Source: Rhodopseudomonas palustris (GTDB taxonomy: Bacteria; Pseudomonadota; Alphaproteobacteria; Rhizobiales; Xanthobacteraceae). Taken from it: a stretch of DNA of 64,000 bases. Position numbers and translations under genes: made by a program. Positions 1-9,097 of the stretch are shown here, piece by piece (the first letter of the stretch is position 1; every line of letters begins with the position of its first letter). The notes beneath the pieces were generated by a model. It did no database searches and had not been told where the DNA came from. It was given only the letters and a program-made list of their open reading frames with translations. The stretch covers positions 3,038,001 through 3,102,000 of the forward strand of contig NZ_CP058907.1 in the NCBI RefSeq assembly GCF_013415845.1, given 5' to 3'.

Positions 1-1839
1 TGATCGCGCCTCCGGCCGATCCGCATTGAGACGCTGCGCGGCGACAAACTCCTCGGCGGCCAGATCGAACCGCTGCCGATCGGCAATCGGCTGCTGGTCG
101 GTCGGAACGGCCGCAAGTAGCGACGCAGCGCGAATACGCACGCCACGAACTGGATCCGACAGCAGCGGCGCGGCCGTCGCCCATCGCTGCCCTGCCGGTA
201 CGCCCTCCAGCAGATCGAGCGCCCCGATCCGCACCATCGGATCGGAGCTTGCCAAACCAGCTTTCGCAAGCTCGAGGGCCTCCGGCGATGGGTGCGAACC
301 GAGTTCTGCTAACGCGGTGGCACGGACGATATCGGGCGTCGCCGGATCGGCGGCGACCGCAGCGAGCAGGCGGGATGCGTCGGCCCCCTCGCCCCAGGTG
401 GCGGCGAACGCTGGTGCAAAGGTCTGGAAGCCCTTGCGGTTCGGTCCGTGCCAAGCCTCGATCGCGTCGGCGGCCCATCGTGGTGACCGGTCGGAATGGC
501 AATCGTTGCAGGCGTTCGGCGTATCGAGCTGCGCCGAGACGTCCGGCCGCGGGATACGGAAGCCGTGGTCATGCCGCTGGTCGACGCCCATGTAGGTCCG
601 AACCGGCATGTGGCACGTAATGCAAGGAGGAGGCGGCTCTACGGCGGCGTGCCGATGGTGCGTGGCACTCGAGAATTGTTCTGCGGCGTGACACTGCAGG
701 CAGACATTGTCTCCGTCGTGACGCAGCTTTCCGCTGTGCGGATCGTGACAGTCACTGCAGGTCACGCCGGCAGCGAACATCTTGCTCTGTTTGAACGATC
801 CGTAGTTGTAGACCTCGTCACGCATCTGGCCGTCGGCGTGATAGAGGCCGCGGCTCAGAGGCGAGACAGCATGCGTGTCGGACAGCCGTCGGCCCGGCAC
901 CCATCCCTCGGACAATTGCCCTCGCCTTGCGTGGCAAAGCCCGCAGGATTCGACCTCGGTACGAAGCGTCGCGGGCGCCGAACTTCGTGTCGGATTTCCC
1001 GTCTTCGGATCAATCCTCCAGGTGATGTTGTTGCGCTCGGCGTAGCGCACCAGCAAGCCCATCGTGGCGTCATCTGATATTCCGATCGGCCACCAGCTTT
1101 GCTGCGCATGGGCCCAACCGACATGACGCGATCCCTGGCCGTGGCAGGCTTCACACCCCACGCTGATCTCGGCCCATGACGTCTTGAAGCGATCGGACGC
1201 CGCCTCGTAGTTCTTCCGAACGCCGGTCGAATGGCATTCGGCGCACATGAAATTCCAGTTCTGGTTCAGCCTGGTCCAGTGCAGCGCGTCGTCGTGCCCG
1301 ATCCGTTCGTCCGGGTAGAGATGAAACCAGCGCTGCCCTCCCTTATCCTTCGGCCGTGTATCCCAGGCAATCGACAGCGCCTGCAGGCGCCCGTCTGGAA
1401 ATTCGATGAGGTACTGTTGAAGCGGATAAATCCCGAACGTGTACTTCGCTTCGAATGTCGCCAGCTTTCCGTCCGGTCCTTCGGCCTCCACCATGAACTT
1501 GCCGTTCTGCCGGAAGAACCGCGACCGAACGCCAAAATGGTCGAAATGCTGATCATTGAAGTCGCCGAGCACGGAGCTCTCGGTTGCGTGCTGCATCGCG
1601 GCTTTGTGCTGCGACTTGTTCCACAGCCGGGCCTCGGTCTGGTGACAGCCCACGCAGGTGTCACTGCCGACGAAGGAGGCTGAAGACGTTTGCGTTGGCT
1701 TCGACGGCTCTCCGGGGCTCTCCAGTACATGGAATACGAAACCCGCACCGAATAGCACGACCAGCGTGGCGACGGCCACGACCCAAGGCTTCCACCTCGA
1801 GAATTCGACGGGTCGACCAGAACCAACAGCTTCAGACAT
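1..1839 (-). CDS. Eight-haem c-type cytochrome with HEAT-like C-terminus (partial)
   Basis: The reading frame runs from an ATG at 1839 leftwards off the window without a stop, giving 613 codons. Residues 18-37 form a membrane anchor or uncleaved signal. Eight CXXCH haem sites follow: CVGCH (62-66), CAECH (199-203), CEACH (229-233), CGLCH (299-303), CSDCH (361-365), CLQCH (380-384), CITCH (406-410) and CNDCH (444-448). After about residue 480 the chain becomes helical and alanine/leucine-rich with HEAT-like repeats, as in cytochrome c554-like proteins that carry HEAT or TPR tails. It is probably a periplasmic electron carrier or multihaem reductase; the substrate cannot be read from sequence. 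The gene lies upstream of other envelope genes on the same strand. The family call is firm, the function open. Confidence 0.88.
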   Translation of the reverse strand, partial: MSEAVGSGRPVEFSRWKPWVVAVATLVVLFGAGFVFHVLESPGEPSKPTQTSSASFVGSDTCVGCHQTEARLWNKSQHKAAMQHATESSVLGDFNDQHFDHFGVRSRFFRQNGKFMVEAEGPDGKLATFEAKYTFGIYPLQQYLIEFPDGRLQALSIAWDTRPKDKGGQRWFHLYPDERIGHDDALHWTRLNQNWNFMCAECHSTGVRKNYEAASDRFKTSWAEISVGCEACHGQGSRHVGWAHAQQSWWPIGISDDATMGLLVRYAERNNITWRIDPKTGNPTRSSAPATLRTEVESCGLCHARRGQLSEGWVPGRRLSDTHAVSPLSRGLYHADGQMRDEVYNYGSFKQSKMFAAGVTCSDCHDPHSGKLRHDGDNVCLQCHAAEQFSSATHHRHAAVEPPPPCITCHMPVRTYMGVDQRHDHGFRIPRPDVSAQLDTPNACNDCHSDRSPRWAADAIEAWHGPNRKGFQTFAPAFAATWGEGADASRLLAAVAADPATPDIVRATALAELGSHPSPEALELAKAGLASSDPMVRIGALDLLEGVPAGQRWATAAPLLSDPVRGVRIRAASLLAAVPTDQQPIADRQRFDLAAEEFVAAQRLNADRPEARS

Positions 1840-2077
1840 CGGCGGCGAAGAGCGATCCGCGGCCCCTTTCGAATTATTTGCCTTGCCACCGGTCTTCCGC
1901 CGCTTGCGCGCCAATCGTCAAATCCTCGAACCAACACTAGGGCGACACACTGCCTCGGCGAGCGAGGGCCGGATCGGTTCATTCCGGGTTGGAAATTCGA
2001 TCATCGGCTCTTGCAGATTCCCCCACCCCGAGGTTCACCGCCCTACTCCACGGCTGCAGCCGATCTCACTCTCAATT

Positions 2078-3151
2078 TTACTTCGTTATCAGATGTCTGG
2101 ATGGCGTTACGGTGCTCTCCGGCGGCGCCGCTGAAACTGCGAACGTCAGCCAGCTGTTCCAGCCCGATGGCCGATTCGCCGCAGCGAACTCGCCGTAGCC
2201 TTTGAGATTCAAATATCCGTGCAGGTCACCCATCGGGAAAATATATCCAATCTGCGGACCGACTCCGACAACACGTGATCGGAAGCCGCCGAGGACCGGC
2301 AGTCCGCCGCTATCGTCGGAGACTTGCTGATACGCGTATCCAACAAGGCCGACGAAGACCTGCTTGGACAGAAATTTCGATGCACCCCAGTCGAAGTGGA
2401 AATCGATGCCGCTCTGATAATGCGTGTCCGGATTCTTGAAATTGTATGTGAATCCGGCAACGCCGGAGAATTCGTAACCCGATGCAGGGTTGAGATAGGT
2501 GTATCCGGCACCGCCGTCGATCGCACCGTGACCAACCCCGAGATTAGCAAGACGGCCCGGATTGTAAGCGCCGACCGGAATATCGCCCGTCACGTACACC
2601 ATCCAGTTATGAACTCCGTTGTGCCACTTCAGCGACATGATCGGGTAGAGATCGCCGACGGAGGTCAGCGAGTCCGAGATGCTTCCCGTGCGCGTCTGCC
2701 AAAACTGGCCAAATCCGGTCGTCAGCGTCCCATCAAGCCCGACGCTGTTGCGGCCGAATATCCCGGTCACGCCGATCGCCAATTGTCCGCCCAGCACCGG
2801 TGTCGCGAACGTGTAGGTCGGCGAGAGGATCGTCATATCACCCTGCGCATTCAGGTTTGCGCTCAGGCTGACGCTGGCCGTCGGGGAGAATCTGCCAATC
2901 TGGAATTGTTTTGCAGCCGCCACGGCCCCCGACGCATTGACCTGGGTGTGATAGTAAATTGCCCCTATCGACCAGCCCGGGGTCTGTGGAACAGCGGCGA
3001 GACTGCCGAACAATCCTGGAAGCCAGAACGAAACACCGACCTCATCGGCGCGTGCGATCTGGGTGGGCACCGCGAGAAAGGCGCCCACCGCGCCGACGCT
3101 TAAGCAACGTCGCCAAGATCGAAATCCACAATGAAGTCTATTGCGCCGCAT
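2078..3151 (-). CDS. SphA/MetA-like outer-membrane protein (phenol_MetA_deg family)
   Basis: The product has 357 residues. A basic start followed by a hydrophobic stretch and ARADE looks like a signal peptide cut near residue 36. The rest alternates short amphipathic strands with glycine/aromatic turns and is typical of the beta-barrel family named after the meta-pathway of phenol degradation (SphA family). Such proteins are thought to let hydrophobic compounds cross the outer membrane. It lies 147 bases downstream of the arylsulfatase on the same strand, so a joint role in handling an aromatic or sulfated substrate is possible but unproven. The very C-terminus, HLITK, does not end in the usual aromatic residue. 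Confidence 0.72.
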   Translation of the reverse strand: MRRNRLHCGFRSWRRCLSVGAVGAFLAVPTQIARADEVGVSFWLPGLFGSLAAVPQTPGWSIGAIYYHTQVNASGAVAAAKQFQIGRFSPTASVSLSANLNAQGDMTILSPTYTFATPVLGGQLAIGVTGIFGRNSVGLDGTLTTGFGQFWQTRTGSISDSLTSVGDLYPIMSLKWHNGVHNWMVYVTGDIPVGAYNPGRLANLGVGHGAIDGGAGYTYLNPASGYEFSGVAGFTYNFKNPDTHYQSGIDFHFDWGASKFLSKQVFVGLVGYAYQQVSDDSGGLPVLGGFRSRVVGVGPQIGYIFPMGDLHGYLNLKGYGEFAAANRPSGWNSWLTFAVSAAPPESTVTPSRHLITK

Positions 3152-3298
3152 CGCTTTGCCCCAACCAAATCAGTCGTCCCACGCCACCTGACCGCCAACT
3201 GGGTCAGCACGCACCTGCCCAAGAACTCCCCAGACGCATCGCTCGCCCTCCCCCGGTCGGGTACCTGCAGTGCGCGGTTCAGTTGCAAGTCCAGTTCA

Positions 3299-5740
3299 TC
3301 AGTCTGACAGGCCTTTCTTCATCGCTGCAGCCTTCTTGGCCTCCGCGGCGTCTTCGGCATCGGCCTTCTTCAAGTCCTTGAGTTCGATCGTTACGGCGCC
3401 GATCTTGCCCGTGAACTTGAACGGCACCTTGTAGGCTTCGGTGACCGGGGTGCCTTCATCGGCGCCGACATCGGCGCCTTCGTCGGCGGAGTAGCCGCAG
3501 CATTGGGTGCGGTCGATCCGGCCCGTCGCGACGCTCTTGCCGTTGACAAACAGCGTGCCCACACCGCCTTTGCCGACTCCGTCGCCGTCATAGGCGAACT
3601 CGTAGCTGATCTTGGACTTTCCGACAGGCAAGGACTGCTTTGCTGCAATCGTGAACCGCTGCAGACCGAGGAAGTTGTAGGTGTAGGTCGGCTTGCCGTC
3701 CTTCAGATACAGGCTCCAACCTCCAAACCGCCCCGCCTGCGCGAGGATCACCCCGCTGGCACCGCCCTTCGGAATGTCGACGTCGGCCGTGATGGTGTGT
3801 GACCTATTCTTCGTATTGATGAAGACGTTCTCGGACATTCCGGTCATGCCCTCGTGCACAGTCAGCGACGTGCGACCGGCCATCAGGTCGGGCCGACCAA
3901 CCATCGCCGGATTCAATCGCTCCAAAGTCCGGTCGTCGAGCGGCAAGACTGAGTATTTGACGGCTTCCGAGAGGAACAGCTCCTGAAGCTGTTTCAGCTT
4001 CTCCGGATTTTTTGCGGCCAGATCGTTGGACAGGCTGAAGTCCGATCGCGTGTCGTAAAGCTCCCAGATATCCTGTTCGAGCGGCCTGCGGTTCCTGGTT
4101 TCCCATGCCGCCCGGTGAATGGTGCCGGCCAGCCAGCCGTCGTTATAGATCGCCCGGTTGCCGAAGATTTCGAAATACTGCGTCGTATGCGTGCTCGGCG
4201 CATTCGCGGCGGCAAAACTGTAAGCCATGCTCACGCCCTCGATCGGGGTCTGTGGCGTTCCGTTCACGCTTGTTGGTTCAGGAAGCTTTGCCACCTCGAG
4301 GATCGTCGGCACGATATCGATGACATGGTGCCATTGCGAGCGCACCTCTCCTTTGGCCGCAATCCCTTTGGGCCAATGCACCACCATGCCGTTGCGAGTG
4401 CCGCCATAGCTCGAAGCAACCTGCTTCGTCCACGTGAAAGGGGTATCGCCTGCGATCGCCCAGCCTGCCGCATAGTGGCTATAGGTCATCGGGCCGCCGA
4501 GTTTGTCATAGTGCTTGAGGATGTCCTGAACACTCTCCTGAACGCCGTTGAAGTAAGTCATCTCGTTGAACAGCCCGTTCATGCCGCCTTCGGCACTGGC
4601 ACCATTGTCGCCGACGATGTAGAACACCAGCGTGTTGTCGAGCTGCCCGGTCGCCTTGATGGCATCGACCAGACGGCCGATCTCGGTGTCGGCATATTCC
4701 CCGAAGCCGGCGAACACCTCCATCTGTCGTGCGAACAATTTCTTCTCGTCGGGGCTAAGGGATGCCCAGTCCTTGATGGCCTCGGGCTTGGGAGCAAGCT
4801 TCGTGTCCGGCGGGACAACGCCGAGCTTGATCTGGCGGGCGAGCGTCTCCTCCCGAAGCTTGTCCCAGCCCTGGTCGAACTTGCCCTTGTACTTGTCGAT
4901 CCAGGTCTTCGGCACATGGTGCGGCGCATGAGTTGCACCTGGCGCGAAGTAGATGAAGAACGGCTTATCCGGCGTCAGCGATTTCTGGTATTGCATCCAG
5001 TCGATCGCCTTGTTGGTCATGTCTGTCATGAAATTATAGGTCGGGTCCTTCGACGGCTCGACCTGGGTCATCCCGTCATAGATCAGCGGCGCCCATTGGT
5101 TGGTCTCGCCGCCCATGAAACCGTAAAACTTGTCGAAGCCCTGGCGTGTCGGCCATCGGTCGGTCGGGCCCGATGGACTGACTTCCCAAGCCGCCGTTTC
5201 GTGATTTTTGCCGAAATGGGCGGTGCTGTAGCCGTTCAGCCTCAGCATTTCCGCGACGGTGGCGACGCTGTTGGGACGCTGCCCGGTTTGTCCGGGGAAC
5301 GTGGTCGCCGTTTCCGCGATCGAGCCGAAATTGTTCATGTGATGGTTGCGACCGCTCAGCAGCGCTGCCCGGGTCGGCGAACAAAGCGCCGTCGTGTGAA
5401 ACTGATTGTAGCGCAATCCGTTGTTGGCGAGTTGCTCGACGGTCGGCATGGCGATCGAACCGCCGAACGCGCTCGATTGCCCAAAGCCCATGTCGTCGAT
5501 CAGGATGATCAGCACGTTGGGAGCTTTGGCGGGTGCTTTGATCTCGAAGCGTGGCGGCGGTGTTGCATTCCGCGCATCGAGCACTGTGCTGTGAGGGTAC
5601 GTTGGCTCGGGTATCGGCAGCACGCTGCGGTCGGTCGGAAACACCGTGCCGGGCGAGCCCGCAGTCTGGGCACTTGCAGGCATCGCCAGAAGGGCCACGA
5701 ACGATAGTGTCGCAATCGCAGGAGCTAATAGACGCTTCAT
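3299..5740 (-). CDS. Exported arylsulfatase
   Basis: The 813-residue product is a type I sulfatase that hydrolyses sulfate esters. Residues 1-24 are a signal peptide ending in PASA. The metal-binding aspartates occur in the segment IILIDDMGFG (about 78-87). The sulfatase signature CSPTRAALLSGR (120-131) supplies Cys120, the residue converted to formylglycine in active enzymes. HNN-type and GDNG motifs further on (for example VGDNGAS) complete the metal site. The last 150 or so residues, rich in lysine and glycine, form a beta-sandwich extension seen in the large AtsA-type bacterial arylsulfatases. Cys-type maturation needs a formylglycine-generating enzyme, which is not in this window. The neighbouring genes are all exported proteins on the same strand. 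Confidence 0.9.
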   Translation of the reverse strand: MKRLLAPAIATLSFVALLAMPASAQTAGSPGTVFPTDRSVLPIPEPTYPHSTVLDARNATPPPRFEIKAPAKAPNVLIILIDDMGFGQSSAFGGSIAMPTVEQLANNGLRYNQFHTTALCSPTRAALLSGRNHHMNNFGSIAETATTFPGQTGQRPNSVATVAEMLRLNGYSTAHFGKNHETAAWEVSPSGPTDRWPTRQGFDKFYGFMGGETNQWAPLIYDGMTQVEPSKDPTYNFMTDMTNKAIDWMQYQKSLTPDKPFFIYFAPGATHAPHHVPKTWIDKYKGKFDQGWDKLREETLARQIKLGVVPPDTKLAPKPEAIKDWASLSPDEKKLFARQMEVFAGFGEYADTEIGRLVDAIKATGQLDNTLVFYIVGDNGASAEGGMNGLFNEMTYFNGVQESVQDILKHYDKLGGPMTYSHYAAGWAIAGDTPFTWTKQVASSYGGTRNGMVVHWPKGIAAKGEVRSQWHHVIDIVPTILEVAKLPEPTSVNGTPQTPIEGVSMAYSFAAANAPSTHTTQYFEIFGNRAIYNDGWLAGTIHRAAWETRNRRPLEQDIWELYDTRSDFSLSNDLAAKNPEKLKQLQELFLSEAVKYSVLPLDDRTLERLNPAMVGRPDLMAGRTSLTVHEGMTGMSENVFINTKNRSHTITADVDIPKGGASGVILAQAGRFGGWSLYLKDGKPTYTYNFLGLQRFTIAAKQSLPVGKSKISYEFAYDGDGVGKGGVGTLFVNGKSVATGRIDRTQCCGYSADEGADVGADEGTPVTEAYKVPFKFTGKIGAVTIELKDLKKADAEDAAEAKKAAAMKKGLSD

Positions 5741-5921
5741 GGTAACGACCTCGGTACGGAACGAACAGGATACAGGCCGATATTAACCTGTCTGGGCCAT
5801 CTTTCGGCGCAACGCATGTATCGAGACTACAGAGTTTGGAACCCTGGTGGCGCAGAGGGCATGATCCAGATCAAGAACCAGCCTGGTCGATCGCAGCCAC
5901 ACGCTTCACCCGAACTCGGTA

Positions 5922-7436
5922 CTACAACTCTTCGATCTCGCCCGGGCGCCATGTCTTGTCGAACCACGGCTGCAGCGGACCATAGAGGCGAAACAGAGTG
6001 TTCCAGCCTTTGCCGGGCACCGTCTGGATCCAATTGGACTCCTTGCCGGCCGGCGCCTTGGGTCCGAAATAGACATCGACCGAGCCGTCCGGGTTGGTTG
6101 CAAGTTTCGGGTCCTGACTGGTCGCCGCCGGCCAACGCTGGTCGGTTTGCAGCATCGATCGCGTCTGGTTGTCGTAGACGATCACCGACCAGAATTGCTT
6201 GACCGGAATGTTGGGAGGCAAATGGAGTCTGTAAGTCTTCCCGCCGTCGAGTGGTCGGCTCTTGCTGTCGACGAACGCCCCCATGTATTGCGAGCCTTCG
6301 CCGACCGTCTTCGAGTCCATCGCCGGGGTCACGCCGGTCGCGTAAAAGAAGAACGCCGAATATGCATCAAGGATGCGGGCACCGTTCTCCTCGAATTTGT
6401 AGCCGCCGAAGAACCCGGTGCGCCAGGCACTGTTGGGATAATAGTAGCTCTCCTTGATCCGGAGCCGACTGTTGATCGTCCGCGCCGTCGCGTCACCGAC
6501 AAGCGCCGCCTCCGTCAGAATCGCCTTCATCCGCGCATCAGGCGCAAATGGCTTGCCCTTTTGAATGCCGACCGACGCGTACAGGCCGAGCGTGACCGGA
6601 TCGACGGATTCCGTCGGCTCTTCCTGCACGACCTGGTCCAGATATTCCCAAAACGTGTAATCGGCCGGCGCCAGCGTGCTGAACGCCTTGCCGGACACGT
6701 GCACGAAGTTGAGTTTCGGCGGATTGGCGGCGTCCTTCAGGCGATAGATTCGCGTGTGCTTCTCGACCAGATCGACGCCCGGCTTCGGGTCGCCGTCCAC
6801 GAGAAACGAGCGCCATGGGACCCACACGCTGAATGTCGCAGGCCTCACGATGAAGTAGCCTTCGGGAGGGTCGCCCTTGTAGCCGGGCGGCAGAAGCAGA
6901 TACTTGCCACCCTGCCCCTTGTCAGGGCCGACAAATCCCAAGTCCGTCACATAATTGTACCACATATCGTCGATTGCGCCGAGCACCTTGGGCGGTACCT
7001 CGAGGACCAGCGGTCCGTCGCGCAGATCAAGCCAGAACCAGGTGTAGGGCGTATTGTTGTTGGGTGTCAGGAACAGCGACTTCGAATCCATCCGGTCCTG
7101 GAAGATCGGCACCGTGAGATTGATCGGTCCTATTCCGGCAATCCCCTTGCGATTGGCCAGTTGGCTCACCGGTGCCAGGGCCAGAAGGTAGGCTTGAACG
7201 GCGCGCTGGAAATCCAGGTTGTCGTACAGCTTCTCGACCGTGGCATCGTCGGGAAAGCCATCGAAGAACTTCAACGTCCCGAGTCGCGTATCCACTTTGT
7301 CGGGAATAGCGATGCCCGAAGGGATGGGCGTTTGCATCTTGTACTGCTGCGCATCCACCGATTGCGATGCGCTCGCAATCAGCAGGATCGTTGCGAGGTA
7401 TAGCCGAGTGGACTTCATGACATTTCGCCTATTCAT
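5922..7436 (-). CDS. DUF1254/DUF1214 domain exported protein
   Basis: From the ATG at 7436 the product has about 504 residues; a second ATG at 7418 (MKSTRLYL) would place the signal peptide exactly at the N-terminus and is equally likely. The signal peptide ends near VDAQQ. An N-terminal DUF1254 domain is followed by a DUF1214 domain containing FWSVIVYDNQTRSM and the C-terminal WNTLFRLYGPLQPWFDKTW, both characteristic. The biochemical function of this family is not established. The gene sits between an arylsulfatase and small exported proteins on the same strand, a grouping that suggests a shared regulator but does not prove an operon (about 180 bases separate it from the sulfatase). Confidence 0.85.
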   Translation of the reverse strand: MNRRNVMKSTRLYLATILLIASASQSVDAQQYKMQTPIPSGIAIPDKVDTRLGTLKFFDGFPDDATVEKLYDNLDFQRAVQAYLLALAPVSQLANRKGIAGIGPINLTVPIFQDRMDSKSLFLTPNNNTPYTWFWLDLRDGPLVLEVPPKVLGAIDDMWYNYVTDLGFVGPDKGQGGKYLLLPPGYKGDPPEGYFIVRPATFSVWVPWRSFLVDGDPKPGVDLVEKHTRIYRLKDAANPPKLNFVHVSGKAFSTLAPADYTFWEYLDQVVQEEPTESVDPVTLGLYASVGIQKGKPFAPDARMKAILTEAALVGDATARTINSRLRIKESYYYPNSAWRTGFFGGYKFEENGARILDAYSAFFFYATGVTPAMDSKTVGEGSQYMGAFVDSKSRPLDGGKTYRLHLPPNIPVKQFWSVIVYDNQTRSMLQTDQRWPAATSQDPKLATNPDGSVDVYFGPKAPAGKESNWIQTVPGKGWNTLFRLYGPLQPWFDKTWRPGEIEEL

Positions 7437-7515
7437 GGTGGTCGCGGGGACGATGGTCGACGGGCACAATCGAACGACGCGCCCGAATTGAGGACTGATC
7501 GCAGCGCATTGCCCG

Positions 7516-7773
7516 TCAGCGACGACCGACGCGGTTGACGGGACCACCACGATTGGCGGGCGTTCCGGGACGTACGCCGACCCCGGCCGCGCCGACCCCG
7601 GGCGTCACGACGGCCCGCGCCGCAGGCCTTGGACGCAGCACTACTCCTGGCCTGACCACACAGCCCGCCGGATAGCCGACATATTGGCAATACACAGCGG
7701 CAGCGGCCGGCTCGGTCGCCACGGCCGCAAAGCCGACGACCAGCAACGACGATAGCGTGAGCGAACGTTTCAT
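7516..7773 (-). CDS. Small exported Pro/Gly/Arg-rich protein
   Basis: The 85-residue product starts with a clear signal peptide (MKRSLTLSSLLVVGFAAVA, cleavage near PAAAA). The mature part begins with a short cysteine-containing segment (YCQYVGYPAGCVVRPG) that could form one disulfide, then becomes rich in proline, arginine, valine and glycine. No enzymatic motif is visible. Such small periplasmic proteins are frequent beside DUF1254 genes in Bradyrhizobium relatives, but I know no assigned role. The start lies 80 bases downstream of the next small exported gene on the same strand. Confidence 0.6.
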   Translation of the reverse strand: MKRSLTLSSLLVVGFAAVATEPAAAAVYCQYVGYPAGCVVRPGVVLRPRPAARAVVTPGVGAAGVGVRPGTPANRGGPVNRVGRR

Positions 7774-7852
7774 GCCGATTTCCTCGTCTGCAGGTGGTGG
7801 ACCCTCGCCTTCGAAGACGACAGCCGACCCTGGTTTCTCAGAACCACGTCTG

Positions 7853-8146
7853 TCAGCGACAAACGGTTACGATACGCCCGTAGACGTCGACCGCCTGGGT
7901 ACAGACGGGGGAGACCACCACCGACCCACCATAGACTGCCGCAGTCCCCACCACGGCCCGACGGGTCGTACGCCGCGCAACTCCAGCATAACTCATGGGA
8001 GTCAGCGGTCGGCCGATCCTCGCCTCGGCGGACGAGAGCAGCGAAGACGACGACTGCAGTGGAGACGTGCCATTCCACATCATCGCTGCGGTGCAGACAC
8101 CCAATGACAGAGAGATGTGAAACAGGATCTTTGAAGTCCGGATCAT
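7853..8146 (-). CDS. Small exported hypothetical protein
   Basis: The 97-residue product has a hydrophobic N-terminal segment (ILFHISLSLGVCTAAMMW) that is probably a signal peptide or anchor. The remainder is short, with RRTTRRAVVG and a C-terminal segment containing two cysteines (PVCTQAVDVYGRIVTVCR) resembling the cysteine-containing motif of the preceding small protein. Its ATG overlaps the last codon of the DUF2092 gene by four bases, so translation of the two is likely coupled. Function unknown. Confidence 0.6.
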   Translation of the reverse strand: MIRTSKILFHISLSLGVCTAAMMWNGTSPLQSSSSLLSSAEARIGRPLTPMSYAGVARRTTRRAVVGTAAVYGGSVVVSPVCTQAVDVYGRIVTVCR

Positions 8147-8937
8147 TTCTCTGCTCCCGCCTTGATGCTGCCCTGCGGCACCTCGTCGATATCCGCCAGA
8201 TCACCGATTGCAATCTTCTTGGCGGATGGATCGGGCTTGAACGTGAACGCGTCGGCAGTCACGTCTGATTTCCACTCCTTGATGCGCAGCGTATATTGCG
8301 GCGCCTCACCCACACCCTTGCTGGTGATCACATATTTCCGTGGAATCGGCCGCGCGCCGGATTCGATCCAGATTTGCCAGTCGGTTTCAGTGTTGCGGAA
8401 TGCCAGATGATCGCATTCGACGCCGTCGATGACACCTTTGCCGATCACGCTGGCTTCGATGACATCGGCCATCAGGCTTTCGAAGACATTGGCAACCAGG
8501 AGATCGGCGCCGGGAGCCGCTACGCGGTGCTTTTCGCGGAGGCCATCAATCAATTCATCGATCGTACCGTTCGCCTCGATTTGGGCGTAGTCGTTGAAAT
8601 CCTTGTTGTTCACGGTCGCCGTCTTGCCGTCGAACACCAGCTCGACATCCCGGTATCCGCCCGTTCGGGTCGCGCGAAGCTTGTCGGGACGGCTCAGCTG
8701 CACCTGACCAGAGCTGGTAAACTGGATTTTTTGCAGCTTCGATGTGATCACTTCGACATCTGAGTCGAATTTGATCGCGAGGGTCTTCTGGCTGCCGACA
8801 TAGTCCGACATCGCCTTGAGCAGCGTTGCAGCGTCGACAGGTTGAGCGCTCGCTGATCCGGCGAACGCAACGCTCCCGACCAATGATGCACCGATTAAGA
8901 TGCAAGCTCGTCGCAATAAATGGCGTGGCGTCATCAT
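8143..8937 (-). CDS. DUF2092 exported protein
   Basis: The product has 264 residues with a signal peptide ending near GSASAQP (about residue 32). The body matches the DUF2092 family, which shares the LolA/LppX-like half-barrel fold: a repeated pattern of charged beta strands (VEVITSKLQKIQFTSSGQVQLSRPDKLRATRTG) and the motif VECDHLAFRNTETDWQIWIESG near residues 175-195. Members are periplasmic and probably bind a lipid or hydrophobic ligand. It is the first gene of the minus-strand group and faces the AraC-type regulator across a 160-base intergenic region, which makes it a likely target of that regulator. Confidence 0.8.
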   Translation of the reverse strand: MMTPRHLLRRACILIGASLVGSVAFAGSASAQPVDAATLLKAMSDYVGSQKTLAIKFDSDVEVITSKLQKIQFTSSGQVQLSRPDKLRATRTGGYRDVELVFDGKTATVNNKDFNDYAQIEANGTIDELIDGLREKHRVAAPGADLLVANVFESLMADVIEASVIGKGVIDGVECDHLAFRNTETDWQIWIESGARPIPRKYVITSKGVGEAPQYTLRIKEWKSDVTADAFTFKPDPSAKKIAIGDLADIDEVPQGSIKAGAEK

Positions 8938-9097
8938 CGTATTCCCCCACCCGATACGTCAGTACTAGTGACTAATATCGCCGCCTGCCGCGACTAATCG
9001 ACGACGACCGGCTGCAACAGTAGGGCGAAACAGACGCTCGAACTATCCGTTTTCTGCAAAAGACGACCTGACTCTCCATTTTGGAGATGATAAAGCC

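Noticed and set aside
4115-5707. 530-codon plus-strand frame opposite the arylsulfatase
   Set aside because: The minus strand contains the full sulfatase with its signature; the plus-strand product has no domain.
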